Assembly: GCA_001067655.1 (NCBI GenBank)
Contig: JUNU01000407.1
Coordinates: 1-12,152 of the forward strand
DNA from: Neisseria lactamica
Lineage (GTDB): Bacteria; Pseudomonadota; Gammaproteobacteria; Burkholderiales; Neisseriaceae
Direction of reading: 5' to 3'
Length of the DNA: 12,152 bases
Within the stretch, counting starts at the first letter, position 1; each line of letters opens with the position of its first letter. The position numbers and the translations under genes are program-made. The notes below the pieces were generated by a model. The model did no database searches. It was not told the DNA's origin and was given only the letters and a program-made list of their open reading frames with translations. Below are positions 4,945-12,152 of this stretch, piece by piece.

Positions 4945-7608
4945 TTAAATATCCGGCGAAAGGCCTGCCTCCAAACCGCTTACCGAATCCGTCTCCCGAT
5001 ATTTCAATCCGTCCAAAACCGCAAAATGCTGCTTGCCGCATTCGATTTTCAGCCGTTCGTTTTCGCGCAGCTTGCCCGCATCTACCCCCGCCTGAATGCC
5101 TTTGCCGGTATTTTTGGTTTCCGCAACGAAATACACTTTGTCCTGAACCTGTTTTACCACCGCCCAATCGGGATTGTAGTTGCCCAACGGGGTTGGGATT
5201 TTAAACCAGCCGGGCAGTTTGAAGTAAAACGCCACGCCGCCTTCATTGCACGCATCATAATTTTCGCAATCGGCGGCAAAGGTTTTTTCCGTACCGGAAT
5301 CCAAGGGGATGTAGTTTTCGCAAATGGTTTTTTGCGGATTGCTTACTGTGAACGTAAAACCGTTTTCGTAAAACTCGATGCCTTCGCGCTCCATGTCTTC
5401 CAACAGCTTTTGGTCGTACACTTCGCCGGTTTGTTCATACTCGATTCCTGCCGCCATCAGTGCGTACAGGCTGCGGTTTACCGCTTCGGCGGCAAGGTCG
5501 ATGAAGCGTTGCGGGTTGCCTGCCACATCTTTCAGACGACCCGACTGTGTGATGATTTCGTACACTGTGCGCCGCGTCAGCCCCGTTTTTCTTTGGATTT
5601 CGCCGAGTATATCCGGGATTTCCCATTGAACGTCCATGTCGCGGCTGTAGCTTTTAGTTTCAACCGTTTCGATACCCTCGGTTGTTATTTGTTTCAAATG
5701 TGCTTTTTGGATGCGGATTTTCGGTTTCTGGATTTCGGGCAGGCCTGCCACTGCCGCCGAAGCCTGTTTGATCAATTCTTCCGTATCGAAGTGCACGCGG
5801 TAGCGCGTTTTGTATTTCAACCTGTCCCAAATTGCCTGAAATTCGGGGTCGAGCGGAAAATCTTTGCGGAATAGCTGTTTTTTCTTCTTATTGCCGTCCT
5901 TGATGTTTTCGGCGGCAAATTTAATACCGCATTCGTCTTCGTATTCCTTTTGCAGGTTGGCGGCAAACGATTCGTAGCTTTCGTTCGGCACCACGGTCAG
6001 TATGTTCACCTTTTCATTTTCATCTTCATCGCGCACGCGACGACCTTTCTGATTAACGGCTATACGCAGCCCGCGCCCGATTTCCTGCCGCTTTTTCAGC
6101 GGCGAGCGGGTTTCGTTGAGCGTGCAGATTTGGAATACATTGGGGTTGTCCCAGCCTTCTTTCAGCGCGGAATGGGAAAAGATAAAGCGCAGCGGGCTGC
6201 CGAAGGAAAGCAGGGTTTCCTTGTCGCGCATAATGAGGCGGTAGGTATCGTTGTCCGCCTGCGTTGTACCGTCGGTGTTTTTCAGACGACCTTTCTTGTC
6301 TTGTGAGAAATAGCCGTCGTGTACGCCCGCCGTATCGGTATTGCCTGCAAGCTCCCGATAGATTTCTTCAAACCAAAGGGCAAACTTGCCTGCTGTTCCG
6401 TCTGCCGCACGGTAATTCTCTACGCGGTCGATGAAGAACAGCGACAACACCTTAATCCCCAGCGGATTCAGCCGTTTCTCCTTCGCCAAATGCTCCCTTA
6501 CCGTTTCGCGGATTTGGTTTTTCATGATTTCATCACGCACCGCATCGCCGTCTCCGCCGCGCGTAATGGTTTTACCGCTTGAGAACGCCAATTCCTGATT
6601 CTCGAAATCCATGCCGTCAATGATAAAACCGTGGCGGTAAGCTTCGTTGCCGCCCGATTTTTCAAACAAATCGTCTCCCGATTTGACGGATACCTTTTTC
6701 TTCTTGGTTTCCTTTTTATCCTGATAATGAATGTTTAAATCGGCTTTCAGACGACCTTTGGCCGCCTGCTTTACTTCCAGCAGCTCCGCAAATGCGCCGT
6801 TCACATCATTTTCCGCCAATACCGGCAAGACTTCGATTTGCTTTACCAGCTTCAAATTGTATGCCTGCACGGGATTCAGACTGTAAACCTTGTGGTAAGG
6901 GTTTTTATGCGTTGCCGAATAGCGCAGGGTAAAGAGCGGATTGAGCGATTCCAAGGCATTCAGACGACCTTCCGTTTCCATATTCTGCGGCTCGTCGATA
7001 ATAACGATAGGACACGTTTCCTGAATAAACTTAATCGGCGCTTCCCCGCTTTCGTTTACCTTATTGATAACGTTTCCATCTTTTTCAAACGACTGGATGT
7101 TGATCACCAAAATCTCGATGTGGTCGTTTACCGCAAAAGCGCGTAAATCCGACAGCCGCGTGCTTGAATATTCCGCATAACGCATCACGGGCCTGCCGAA
7201 CACCCCGTCAAAATGCGCCTTCGTAATTTCCAGGCTTTTCAACACGCCTTCGCGTATCGGCACGCTCGGCATGACAATCACAAACTTCTTCCAGCCGTAG
7301 AGCTTGTTCAATTCGTAAACCGTACGCAGATAGACATAGGTTTTGCCCGTACCCGTTTCCATTTCCAGAGAAAAATTCAGCCCGTGCGCGCCGATTTCCG
7401 TTTCAGGCTGTCCGTTTTGCTTTTGCACCGCATTTAAATTCCGGCCTAGCGTTTCCCAATCCAAATCCAAGCCGTTGCCGACAAACCGCCCCGTCCCCTG
7501 ACTGGTCAAATCAAATGTCCGGGCATGGTTCGGTTGCCCTGCAAAAAGATTTGCAACGGCACTTACCGCATCAAGCTGATAGGGCAGTTCTTCAAATTTC
7601 AATTCCAT
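4945..7608 (-). CDS. res: Type III restriction endonuclease subunit Res
   Basis: An 887-residue DNA translocase/nuclease that works only as a complex with the Mod subunit at 7619-9595. I chose ATG 7608 because AGGGAG lies 8 bases upstream; a GTG at 7626 would overlap the mod stop. Helicase motifs are intact: Walker A METGTGKT (GTGKT 86-90), motif II DEPQ (205-208), motif III SAT (231-233) and motif VI QEIGRGLR. The C-terminal nuclease site is PD...ETK (Asp814, Glu830, Lys832), the usual type III Res pattern. The length is normal (about 850-1000). The gene starts 10 bases after mod, so the two are co-translated. Three exact DUS copies lie inside it. No damage is visible, so restriction should be possible whenever Mod is made. 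Confidence 0.95.
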   Translation of the reverse strand: MELKFEELPYQLDAVSAVANLFAGQPNHARTFDLTSQGTGRFVGNGLDLDWETLGRNLNAVQKQNGQPETEIGAHGLNFSLEMETGTGKTYVYLRTVYELNKLYGWKKFVIVMPSVPIREGVLKSLEITKAHFDGVFGRPVMRYAEYSSTRLSDLRAFAVNDHIEILVINIQSFEKDGNVINKVNESGEAPIKFIQETCPIVIIDEPQNMETEGRLNALESLNPLFTLRYSATHKNPYHKVYSLNPVQAYNLKLVKQIEVLPVLAENDVNGAFAELLEVKQAAKGRLKADLNIHYQDKKETKKKKVSVKSGDDLFEKSGGNEAYRHGFIIDGMDFENQELAFSSGKTITRGGDGDAVRDEIMKNQIRETVREHLAKEKRLNPLGIKVLSLFFIDRVENYRAADGTAGKFALWFEEIYRELAGNTDTAGVHDGYFSQDKKGRLKNTDGTTQADNDTYRLIMRDKETLLSFGSPLRFIFSHSALKEGWDNPNVFQICTLNETRSPLKKRQEIGRGLRIAVNQKGRRVRDEDENEKVNILTVVPNESYESFAANLQKEYEDECGIKFAAENIKDGNKKKKQLFRKDFPLDPEFQAIWDRLKYKTRYRVHFDTEELIKQASAAVAGLPEIQKPKIRIQKAHLKQITTEGIETVETKSYSRDMDVQWEIPDILGEIQRKTGLTRRTVYEIITQSGRLKDVAGNPQRFIDLAAEAVNRSLYALMAAGIEYEQTGEVYDQKLLEDMEREGIEFYENGFTFTVSNPQKTICENYIPLDSGTEKTFAADCENYDACNEGGVAFYFKLPGWFKIPTPLGNYNPDWAVVKQVQDKVYFVAETKNTGKGIQAGVDAGKLRENERLKIECGKQHFAVLDGLKYRETDSVSGLEAGLSPDI
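6281..6292 (-). repeat. DNA uptake sequence in res
   Basis: Exact TTCAGACGACCT 12-mer in coding sequence. Confidence 0.85.
6746..6757 (-). repeat. DNA uptake sequence in res
   Basis: Exact TTCAGACGACCT 12-mer in coding sequence. Confidence 0.85.
6959..6970 (-). repeat. DNA uptake sequence in res
   Basis: Exact TTCAGACGACCT 12-mer in coding sequence. Confidence 0.85.
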
Positions 7609-7618
7609 CGTTTTCTCC

Positions 7619-9595
7619 CTACACACACTCGAACATCACGCCCGCGTCCTTCATCTGCAATACGGTATTGCTTTTAAGCGCGTCGTCGCCCTCGAACAGC
7701 CTGTCCAATGCCGCCACCTTGACGGGATGCTTCGCCAGCACCGCTTCAATCAAACCTTGATCCACACGTTCCAGCAGGAAAGCGTACAGCCCGCCCGTAT
7801 CCTCGTCTTCCACGCAATACACGTCGTCTGAAAACGAAACCTTGCAAGTCAGCTTCAATCCCATACGCAGCATCAATTCGTAGAGCAGGTTTTCAGACGA
7901 CGTTTCAGACAGCACGGAATCGATATTCAACGACAATTCGCCTTGCAGGCTTTCGGCATCGGTGTCGGCGGGCTGCCGCCATTGTTTGAAACCGCTTTCG
8001 GCAAGTTTGAAGACTTTAAAACCCGTATCTATTTCCGATCCGTCTTGAAGGCCGTCTGAAATCTGCCTGCCCGAGCGGCGGATGCGTTCTTTGGCAATTT
8101 CGGCAATCGTGTTGAAACCCTCCTTGCGCGCTTCGGATTTTTCGTCGGTTTCTTCGGGAAGCTGGACACAGATGAAACGGCGGTTGCCGCCATCTTCGGC
8201 GTTAAGCTGCATCACGGCATGGGCGGTAGTACCGCTGCCGGAGAAGAAGTCTAGGATTAATTCATCTTTCCCAGAACAAATAATTTGAGATAAATTGGAA
8301 ATTAAAGAAGGCGGTTTAGGAAACTCGAATACTGGTACTTCAAAAAGCTTTGAAAGTGCCTGCGTTCCTTGTTTGGTAGTTAAATCAGAAATAATGGTTT
8401 TAGGATGGATTGTTCCCTTTTCTTTTTCATATTGCAAAACACCATTAGACTTAAAAAAGAATCTTTTTATCTTTTGTCCTTTTTGATCAAATACCTCCTC
8501 CCCAGCTAACCAACTCATAATCATACTTTTCATAGTCCATGCTGCTTCAATGGTTACATTCTGTGCTAGCTTCCCATTTTTACATTCGAGAATTCCTGAT
8601 ACAACTTTAATAGGCTCTTTTCCACCAAACTCATTTGGGAAGACCTTGTCTTCCGATTCAAAATCTATTCCTGCAGAAAATGTTATTAAAGATGAAGGGT
8701 TTTTTATACTAGGCTTTTTAATTGTTCTGTCAGAAACATCTTCTTCCCCATCATATTTAAAAAGTGGTAATACTTCTTTATTTCGTGCGTAACAAAAAAT
8801 GTATTCATGCTCATGGGTAAAATATGCTGATGATGTTCTGCCACTACGCCAAATCAACTGCCCGACAAAATTCTCTGCCCCAAACACTTCATCGCACAGC
8901 AGTTTCAACTGTGCCTGTTCGTTGTCGTCAATACTGATAAAAATCACACCATCTTCGCGCAGCAGGGTTTTCGCCAGATGCAGGCGCGGCAGCATCATGG
9001 AAAGCCAGTTGCTGTGGTAATGGCCGCTGTCTTTGCCGTTTTTGCGCCACGCGCCTTGAAATACGCCGTCGCGCTTCAGGTAGCCCGCGTCGTCGGTATC
9101 GCCCACGCGGCGGGCGTATTCTTCGCGGCTTTCGAAGAATTTGTCGGGATAGATGAAGGAATCGTTGCCGGTGTTGTAGGGCGGGTCGATGTAGATCATC
9201 TTCACGCTGCCGGCATAGGCTTTTTGCAGGATTTTCAAGGCTTCGAGATTTTCGGCCTCGATAAACACGTTTTGCGTGCCGTCGAAATCTACGGATTCTT
9301 CTTTGCAGGGGGTAAGCGTGCGGGAAGTGGGGCTTTGCAGGTTGAGATAGGCGGCGGTTTTGCCCGCCCAATCGAGTTGATAACGTTCGCCTGCGCCGGC
9401 CAGGTTTTCTGCGCCGAGGACGAGTTTGAGTTTCTCAAAGTCGATTTGGTCTTCGCAAAAGACTTCGGGAAAGAGTTGTTTGAGTTTTAATATGTTGTTT
9501 TGTTTGAAATTATTTTCTAAATCGTGTATAATTTCGGTTCGGTTCGGTTCGGTTCGGTTCGGTTCGGTTCGGTTGCCATTTTTTCGCCTTTGCAA
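7619..9595 (-). CDS. mod: Phase-variable type III DNA methyltransferase Mod (ModD-like)
   Basis: The open frame encodes up to 658 residues. It is an N6-adenine methyltransferase of the beta class: motif IV DPPYNTG (137-143) precedes motif I DFFSGSGTTAHA (449-460), with the target-recognition domain between (about 245-440). Mod sets the target site for methylation and for the Res partner. The frame opens only at TTG 9595, which has no Shine-Dalgarno. The likely true start is ATG 9579, preceded by AAAGGCG, but it is in another frame. With the present eight ACCGA units it reads about 20 codons and meets TAG (9519-9517). Seven or ten units would join ATG to the body. So the gene is probably OFF in this sequence. 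ACCGA repeats are what I recall for meningococcal modD. The central part is AT-rich. An AG-type DUS is at 8049. Confidence 0.92.
   Translation of the reverse strand: MQRRKNGNRTEPNRTEPNRTEIIHDLENNFKQNNILKLKQLFPEVFCEDQIDFEKLKLVLGAENLAGAGERYQLDWAGKTAAYLNLQSPTSRTLTPCKEESVDFDGTQNVFIEAENLEALKILQKAYAGSVKMIYIDPPYNTGNDSFIYPDKFFESREEYARRVGDTDDAGYLKRDGVFQGAWRKNGKDSGHYHSNWLSMMLPRLHLAKTLLREDGVIFISIDDNEQAQLKLLCDEVFGAENFVGQLIWRSGRTSSAYFTHEHEYIFCYARNKEVLPLFKYDGEEDVSDRTIKKPSIKNPSSLITFSAGIDFESEDKVFPNEFGGKEPIKVVSGILECKNGKLAQNVTIEAAWTMKSMIMSWLAGEEVFDQKGQKIKRFFFKSNGVLQYEKEKGTIHPKTIISDLTTKQGTQALSKLFEVPVFEFPKPPSLISNLSQIICSGKDELILDFFSGSGTTAHAVMQLNAEDGGNRRFICVQLPEETDEKSEARKEGFNTIAEIAKERIRRSGRQISDGLQDGSEIDTGFKVFKLAESGFKQWRQPADTDAESLQGELSLNIDSVLSETSSENLLYELMLRMGLKLTCKVSFSDDVYCVEDEDTGGLYAFLLERVDQGLIEAVLAKHPVKVAALDRLFEGDDALKSNTVLQMKDAGVMFECV
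8049..8060 (+). repeat. DUS of another dialect (AG-DUS) in mod
   Basis: AGGCCGTCTGAA differs by one base from the local AGGTCGTCTGAA. It is the form I associate with N. meningitidis/gonorrhoeae/lactamica relatives. It is the only such 12-mer I found here, and mod has no exact copy of the local form. Confidence 0.75.
8275..8860 (-). other. AT-rich target-recognition segment of mod
   Basis: The stretch is visibly richer in A and T than both flanks of mod. It fills the gap between motif IV and motif I, where type III Mod proteins hold the DNA-recognition domain. The sharp change near 8265 (just before motif I) and near 8850 fits allele exchange by recombination in conserved flanks. The specificity cannot be read from sequence. 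Confidence 0.7.
9534..9573 (-). repeat. Pentanucleotide tract (ACCGA)8, phase-variation switch
   Basis: Eight perfect tandem copies of ACCGA (minus strand; CGGTT units on the plus strand at 9535-9574) lie just inside the start of mod. Slippage changes the frame by 5 bases per unit. The encoded peptide repeats as NRTEP. From ATG 9579, counts of 4, 7, 10 or 13 give an open gene; 8 and 9 do not. Confidence 0.95.
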
Positions 9596-9615
9596 TAGGG
9601 GTCGGAAGATAAGTT

Positions 9616-9644
9616 ATTTTACTGGGATTGGCTAAGATACTGAA
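9616..9644 (-). promoter_or_regulatory. Weak candidate promoter of mod-res
   Basis: The minus strand has TTCAGT (9644-9639), a 17-base spacer and TAAAAT (9621-9616). The -10 is fair and the -35 poor. It would start transcription near 9609, about 30 bases before ATG 9579. Confidence 0.3.
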
Positions 9645-9655
9645 GCGGTATTAAT

Positions 9656-9695
9656 AGGTCGTCTGAAAACCTTTTACGGGGTTTTCAGACGACCT
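9656..9695 (-). terminator. Inverted DUS pair after recQ
   Basis: A perfect 16-bp stem (9656-9671/9680-9695) with an 8-base loop is made from DUS copies 9656-9667 and 9684-9695. It starts 9 bases after the recQ stop. The minus-strand T-run is short, while the plus-strand side has five T. It probably ends recQ transcripts and separates them from mod. Confidence 0.75.
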
Positions 9696-9704
9696 TTTTG
9701 ATTG

Positions 9705-12017
9705 TCAATCCGCCGTACAGATTTCTACGATTTCTTCGCCGTATTTGTCCAACCATTCCCCGCTCACGTCATCAATTTTGGAAAGCGCCGTCAAAGTTTG
9801 CGGCTGGGCTTTGGCGATGGCGCGTAACGTCTGTTTTCTGACGACGGCGTGCATCTCTCCGCCTTCATATCGGGCGGTATCGAGACACCATTGGAACAGG
9901 CGGCGGGCGAGCTGGCGTTCTGCCTGTTTCGGCTCGGAAAGCCCGTCTGCGTAGGGGCGGCAGATGTCGAGTATTGCCTGCCCGTATTGGGTAATTCTTT
10001 CGCTGCCGATGCCGTAGATGCCGAGCAAATCGGCTTCTTCGGCGGGCGTGAAGACGACAAGGTCGGTCAGACTGATGTTGGAAAGGACTTTGCCCAAGGC
10101 GCATTGTTTGGCGGCTGCCTGCTCAGCACGCCAGGTTTCCAGCTTTTGCTGTAATTGCTGTTCGCGCTCGGTTTGGGGGGTAAATAGGGGTTCTTCGTTG
10201 CCCGTTTGTCCGCTTTGGTTTTCGGCCGCGTTCTCGCAGACATTAAGGATGTCGATGCCGAATTTGTTGATTTTGGCTTCGCCCAAACCATAGATTTGGT
10301 GCAAATCCTCCAGCGTTTGCGGCATTTTTTCGACGATGTCGCGCAAGGTTTTGTCGCCGCAGACGACGTAGGCGGGAACTTCCTCGGCATGGGCGCGCTG
10401 CTGCCGCCAACGCCGTAATGCCTGCCATAGGCGTTCTTCGCGTTCGGTACGCAGCCAGTTGTCTTTGGGCTTTTGAGTGGCGGCTTTTTCGCGGCGCAGC
10501 GGGCGCAACATGACTTCGGTTTCGCCTTTGAGGACTTTTTTTGCGGCTTCGGTCAGTTGCAATGCCTGATATTGTGCGGTGTTGACAGTGAGGTAGCCGA
10601 GGCTGATACATTGGCGGATGACGCTGCGCCATTCTTTGTCGGTTTGCGTGCTGCCTATGCCGAAGGTAGAGAGTTTGTCATGGCCGTTGCGCCGTATCCA
10701 GTCGTCGCTTTTACCGCGCAGAAGGTTGGTGATATAGCCGGCGGCAAAGCGTTGTCCGGCGCGATATACGCAACTGAGGAGCTTTTGTACGAGGACGGTG
10801 CCGTCGAAGCGTACGGGCGGATGCAGGCAGTTGTCGCAATGGCCGCAAGGGGCGGATTCTTCGCCGAAATGCTTGAGCAGGAGGACGCGGCGACAGGCGG
10901 CGGTTTCGCAGACGGAAAGCATGGCATCTAGCTTCTGCATTTCGATTTGCTTCTGCACTTCGTCGCTGTTGCCTTCTGAGATGCGCTCGCGCAGCAATAC
11001 CCAGTCGTTCAGCCCGTAACACAGCCAGCTCACGGCAGGCAACCCGTCCCGCCCGGCGCGGCCGGATTCTTGGTAGAAATGTTCGACGCTTTGGGGCATA
11101 TCGAGATGGGCAACGAAGCGCACGTCCGGTTTGTCTATGCCCATACCGAAGGCAACGGTGGCGACGACGATAATGTTGTCTTCGCGGGTAAAACGGCGTT
11201 GGTTTGCTTCTCGCACTTCCATGCTCAAGCCGGCATGGTAAGGAATCGCGTCCAATCCGTTTTCGCAGAGGAATTGGGCGATGTCTTCGACTTTTTTGCG
11301 GCTGAGGCAATAGACGATGCCGCTTTGCCCTTCCATTTCTTTGCGGATGAAGTCGAGAAGCTGCTTTTTGCCGTTGTTTTTTTCGATGACCTGATAATAG
11401 ATATTCGGACGGTCAAAGCTGGAGATGAATTCGGGCGCGTCTTCCAGATGGAGGAAATGTTTGATGTCGGCGCGGGTCGCCGCATCGGCGGTCGCAGTCA
11501 GGGCAATGCGCGGCACTTGCGGATAGCGTTCGGCAAGCAGCCCTAATTGCTGGTATTCGGGGCGGAAATCGTGCCCCCATTGGCTGACGCAATGCGCTTC
11601 GTCTATGGCGAAAAGGCTGATGGTTTGCTGATCGAGAAAACGCAGGAAACGATCGGTAACAAGCCGCTCCGGTGCGACGTAGAGCAGTTTCAGACGACCT
11701 TGGGCGAGTTTGTCCGCCACTTCACGGGCTTCTTCCACCGTTGTGCTGCTGTTGACCGCCGCTGCTTCTATGCCTGCGGCGTGCAAGCTCGCCACTTGGT
11801 CGTTCATCAGGGCAATCAGCGGCGAAACGACGATGGCGACACCTTCGCGCATCAGCGCGGGAATTTGGTAACACAGCGACTTGCCCCCGCCCGTCGGCAT
11901 CAATACCAACAGGCTTCCGCCGCCTGCCAATGTATTGACGATAGCCTCCTGCTTGCCGCGAAATTCGGGATAGCCGAATACTTCGTGCAAAATCTGTTGG
12001 GCGGAAGGCTGGGGCAT
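9705..12017 (-). CDS. recQ: ATP-dependent DNA helicase RecQ with three HRDC domains
   Basis: A 770-residue 3'-5' helicase for recombination and repair. I chose ATG 12017 (MPQPSAQQILHEVFGYPEFRG), the usual RecQ N-terminus; the frame stays open to 12128 but that extension is not conserved in type. Motifs: TGGGKS (42-47), DEAH (139-142), TATAD (174-178) and QESGRAGRDG (motif VI). The zinc site has Cys375, Cys391, Cys394 and Cys397. A winged-helix domain follows (about 405-510). Three HRDC domains lie at about 530-596, 619-687 and 699-767; three copies are a known Neisseria feature, against one in E. coli. In gonococcus RecQ aids repair, recombination and pilin variation. The gene ends in the DUS-pair terminator and has one DUS inside (11689-11700). 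It is a housekeeping gene rather than part of the R-M module. Confidence 0.96.
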   Translation of the reverse strand: MPQPSAQQILHEVFGYPEFRGKQEAIVNTLAGGGSLLVLMPTGGGKSLCYQIPALMREGVAIVVSPLIALMNDQVASLHAAGIEAAAVNSSTTVEEAREVADKLAQGRLKLLYVAPERLVTDRFLRFLDQQTISLFAIDEAHCVSQWGHDFRPEYQQLGLLAERYPQVPRIALTATADAATRADIKHFLHLEDAPEFISSFDRPNIYYQVIEKNNGKKQLLDFIRKEMEGQSGIVYCLSRKKVEDIAQFLCENGLDAIPYHAGLSMEVREANQRRFTREDNIIVVATVAFGMGIDKPDVRFVAHLDMPQSVEHFYQESGRAGRDGLPAVSWLCYGLNDWVLLRERISEGNSDEVQKQIEMQKLDAMLSVCETAACRRVLLLKHFGEESAPCGHCDNCLHPPVRFDGTVLVQKLLSCVYRAGQRFAAGYITNLLRGKSDDWIRRNGHDKLSTFGIGSTQTDKEWRSVIRQCISLGYLTVNTAQYQALQLTEAAKKVLKGETEVMLRPLRREKAATQKPKDNWLRTEREERLWQALRRWRQQRAHAEEVPAYVVCGDKTLRDIVEKMPQTLEDLHQIYGLGEAKINKFGIDILNVCENAAENQSGQTGNEEPLFTPQTEREQQLQQKLETWRAEQAAAKQCALGKVLSNISLTDLVVFTPAEEADLLGIYGIGSERITQYGQAILDICRPYADGLSEPKQAERQLARRLFQWCLDTARYEGGEMHAVVRKQTLRAIAKAQPQTLTALSKIDDVSGEWLDKYGEEIVEICTAD
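11689..11700 (-). repeat. DNA uptake sequence in recQ
   Basis: Exact TTCAGACGACCT 12-mer in coding sequence. Confidence 0.85.
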
Positions 12018-12152
12018 GATGGTTCCGTAGGGAGGGAAAAGCGTTATTTTAGCGGTTTTAGACACTGCCTGCATGAGGGATATTTGAGTTATCCACATGG
12101 GGTCGGCGGATTCGCATTTGAAGTGCAACTTTCCATAACAGAAAAAGGTCAG

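Noticed and set aside
5026..5874. 282-codon plus-strand frame opposite res
   Set aside because: It is antisense to a well-supported coding region, has no recognisable domain, and seems due to codon bias on the other strand.
7609..7626. GTG start for Res at 7626
   Set aside because: It would overlap the mod stop and lacks a well-placed ribosome binding site; ATG 7608 has AGGGAG 8 bases upstream.
9534..9574. Possible CRISPR-like or satellite repeat
   Set aside because: The units are five bases with no spacers and sit inside the start of mod; this is a phase-variation tract.
9656..9695. Inverted repeats as ends of an insertion sequence around mod-res
   Set aside because: The inverted pairs at 9656 and 4749 are DUS hairpins, and no transposase is present.
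4945..12017. recQ plus mod-res as one multi-gene defence island
   Set aside because: RecQ has the full Neisseria housekeeping architecture, its own terminator and a 126-base gap to the mod ATG. Nothing links it to restriction.
12018..12128. N-terminal extension of RecQ
   Set aside because: The extra 37 residues do not resemble RecQ, whose usual N-terminus starts at the ATG at 12017.

Overview
The window looks like the chromosome of a commensal Neisseria. The 12-mer AGGTCGTCTGAA, or its complement, occurs 14 times exactly. This is the DNA uptake sequence (DUS) variant I associate with the N. mucosa/sicca-type dialect, and four inverted DUS pairs form hairpins between genes. The first 52 bases are the end of a Correia element, a Neisseria-specific repeat. 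All seven genes with a clear function, plus two small genes, lie on the minus strand, so transcription runs from right to left.

Layout in transcription order. (1) 12017-9705: recQ, a DNA helicase with three HRDC domains. (2) 9595-4945: a type III restriction-modification pair, mod then res. An (ACCGA)8 repeat lies at the start of mod. From the ATG with a good ribosome binding site, eight repeats put mod out of frame, so the gene appears phase OFF, or initiated only weakly from an upstream TTG. (3) 4632-2143: a four-gene operon made of a DoxX-like membrane protein, a signal-peptide-bearing Cys-motif peptide with four EGKCG and two GSCG motifs, a DUF692 multinuclear iron enzyme (MNIO) and a DUF2063 partner protein. 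This matches the recently described bufferin/HvfABC copper-binding RiPP systems (ribosomally made, post-translationally modified peptides). (4) 1834-1055: an ECF sigma factor and a 56-residue zinc-finger anti-sigma protein. (5) 643-101: a lipoprotein cytochrome c. The 410-base gap between (4) and (5) holds a candidate small RNA on the plus strand.

How the parts fit. The sigma/anti-sigma pair most likely controls the peptide operon. A candidate ECF-type promoter precedes the DoxX gene, and I recall the same six-gene arrangement in meningococcus as the SigE/MseR locus. A strong hairpin terminator just after the peptide gene would make the precursor more abundant than its modifying enzymes. The R-M system is a separate, phase-variable module. 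The mod gene has an AT-rich central segment that fits exchange of its target-recognition domain.

The most interesting features are the EGKCG-type RiPP operon, the mod repeat tract with its apparent OFF state, and the candidate small RNA at 835-929.
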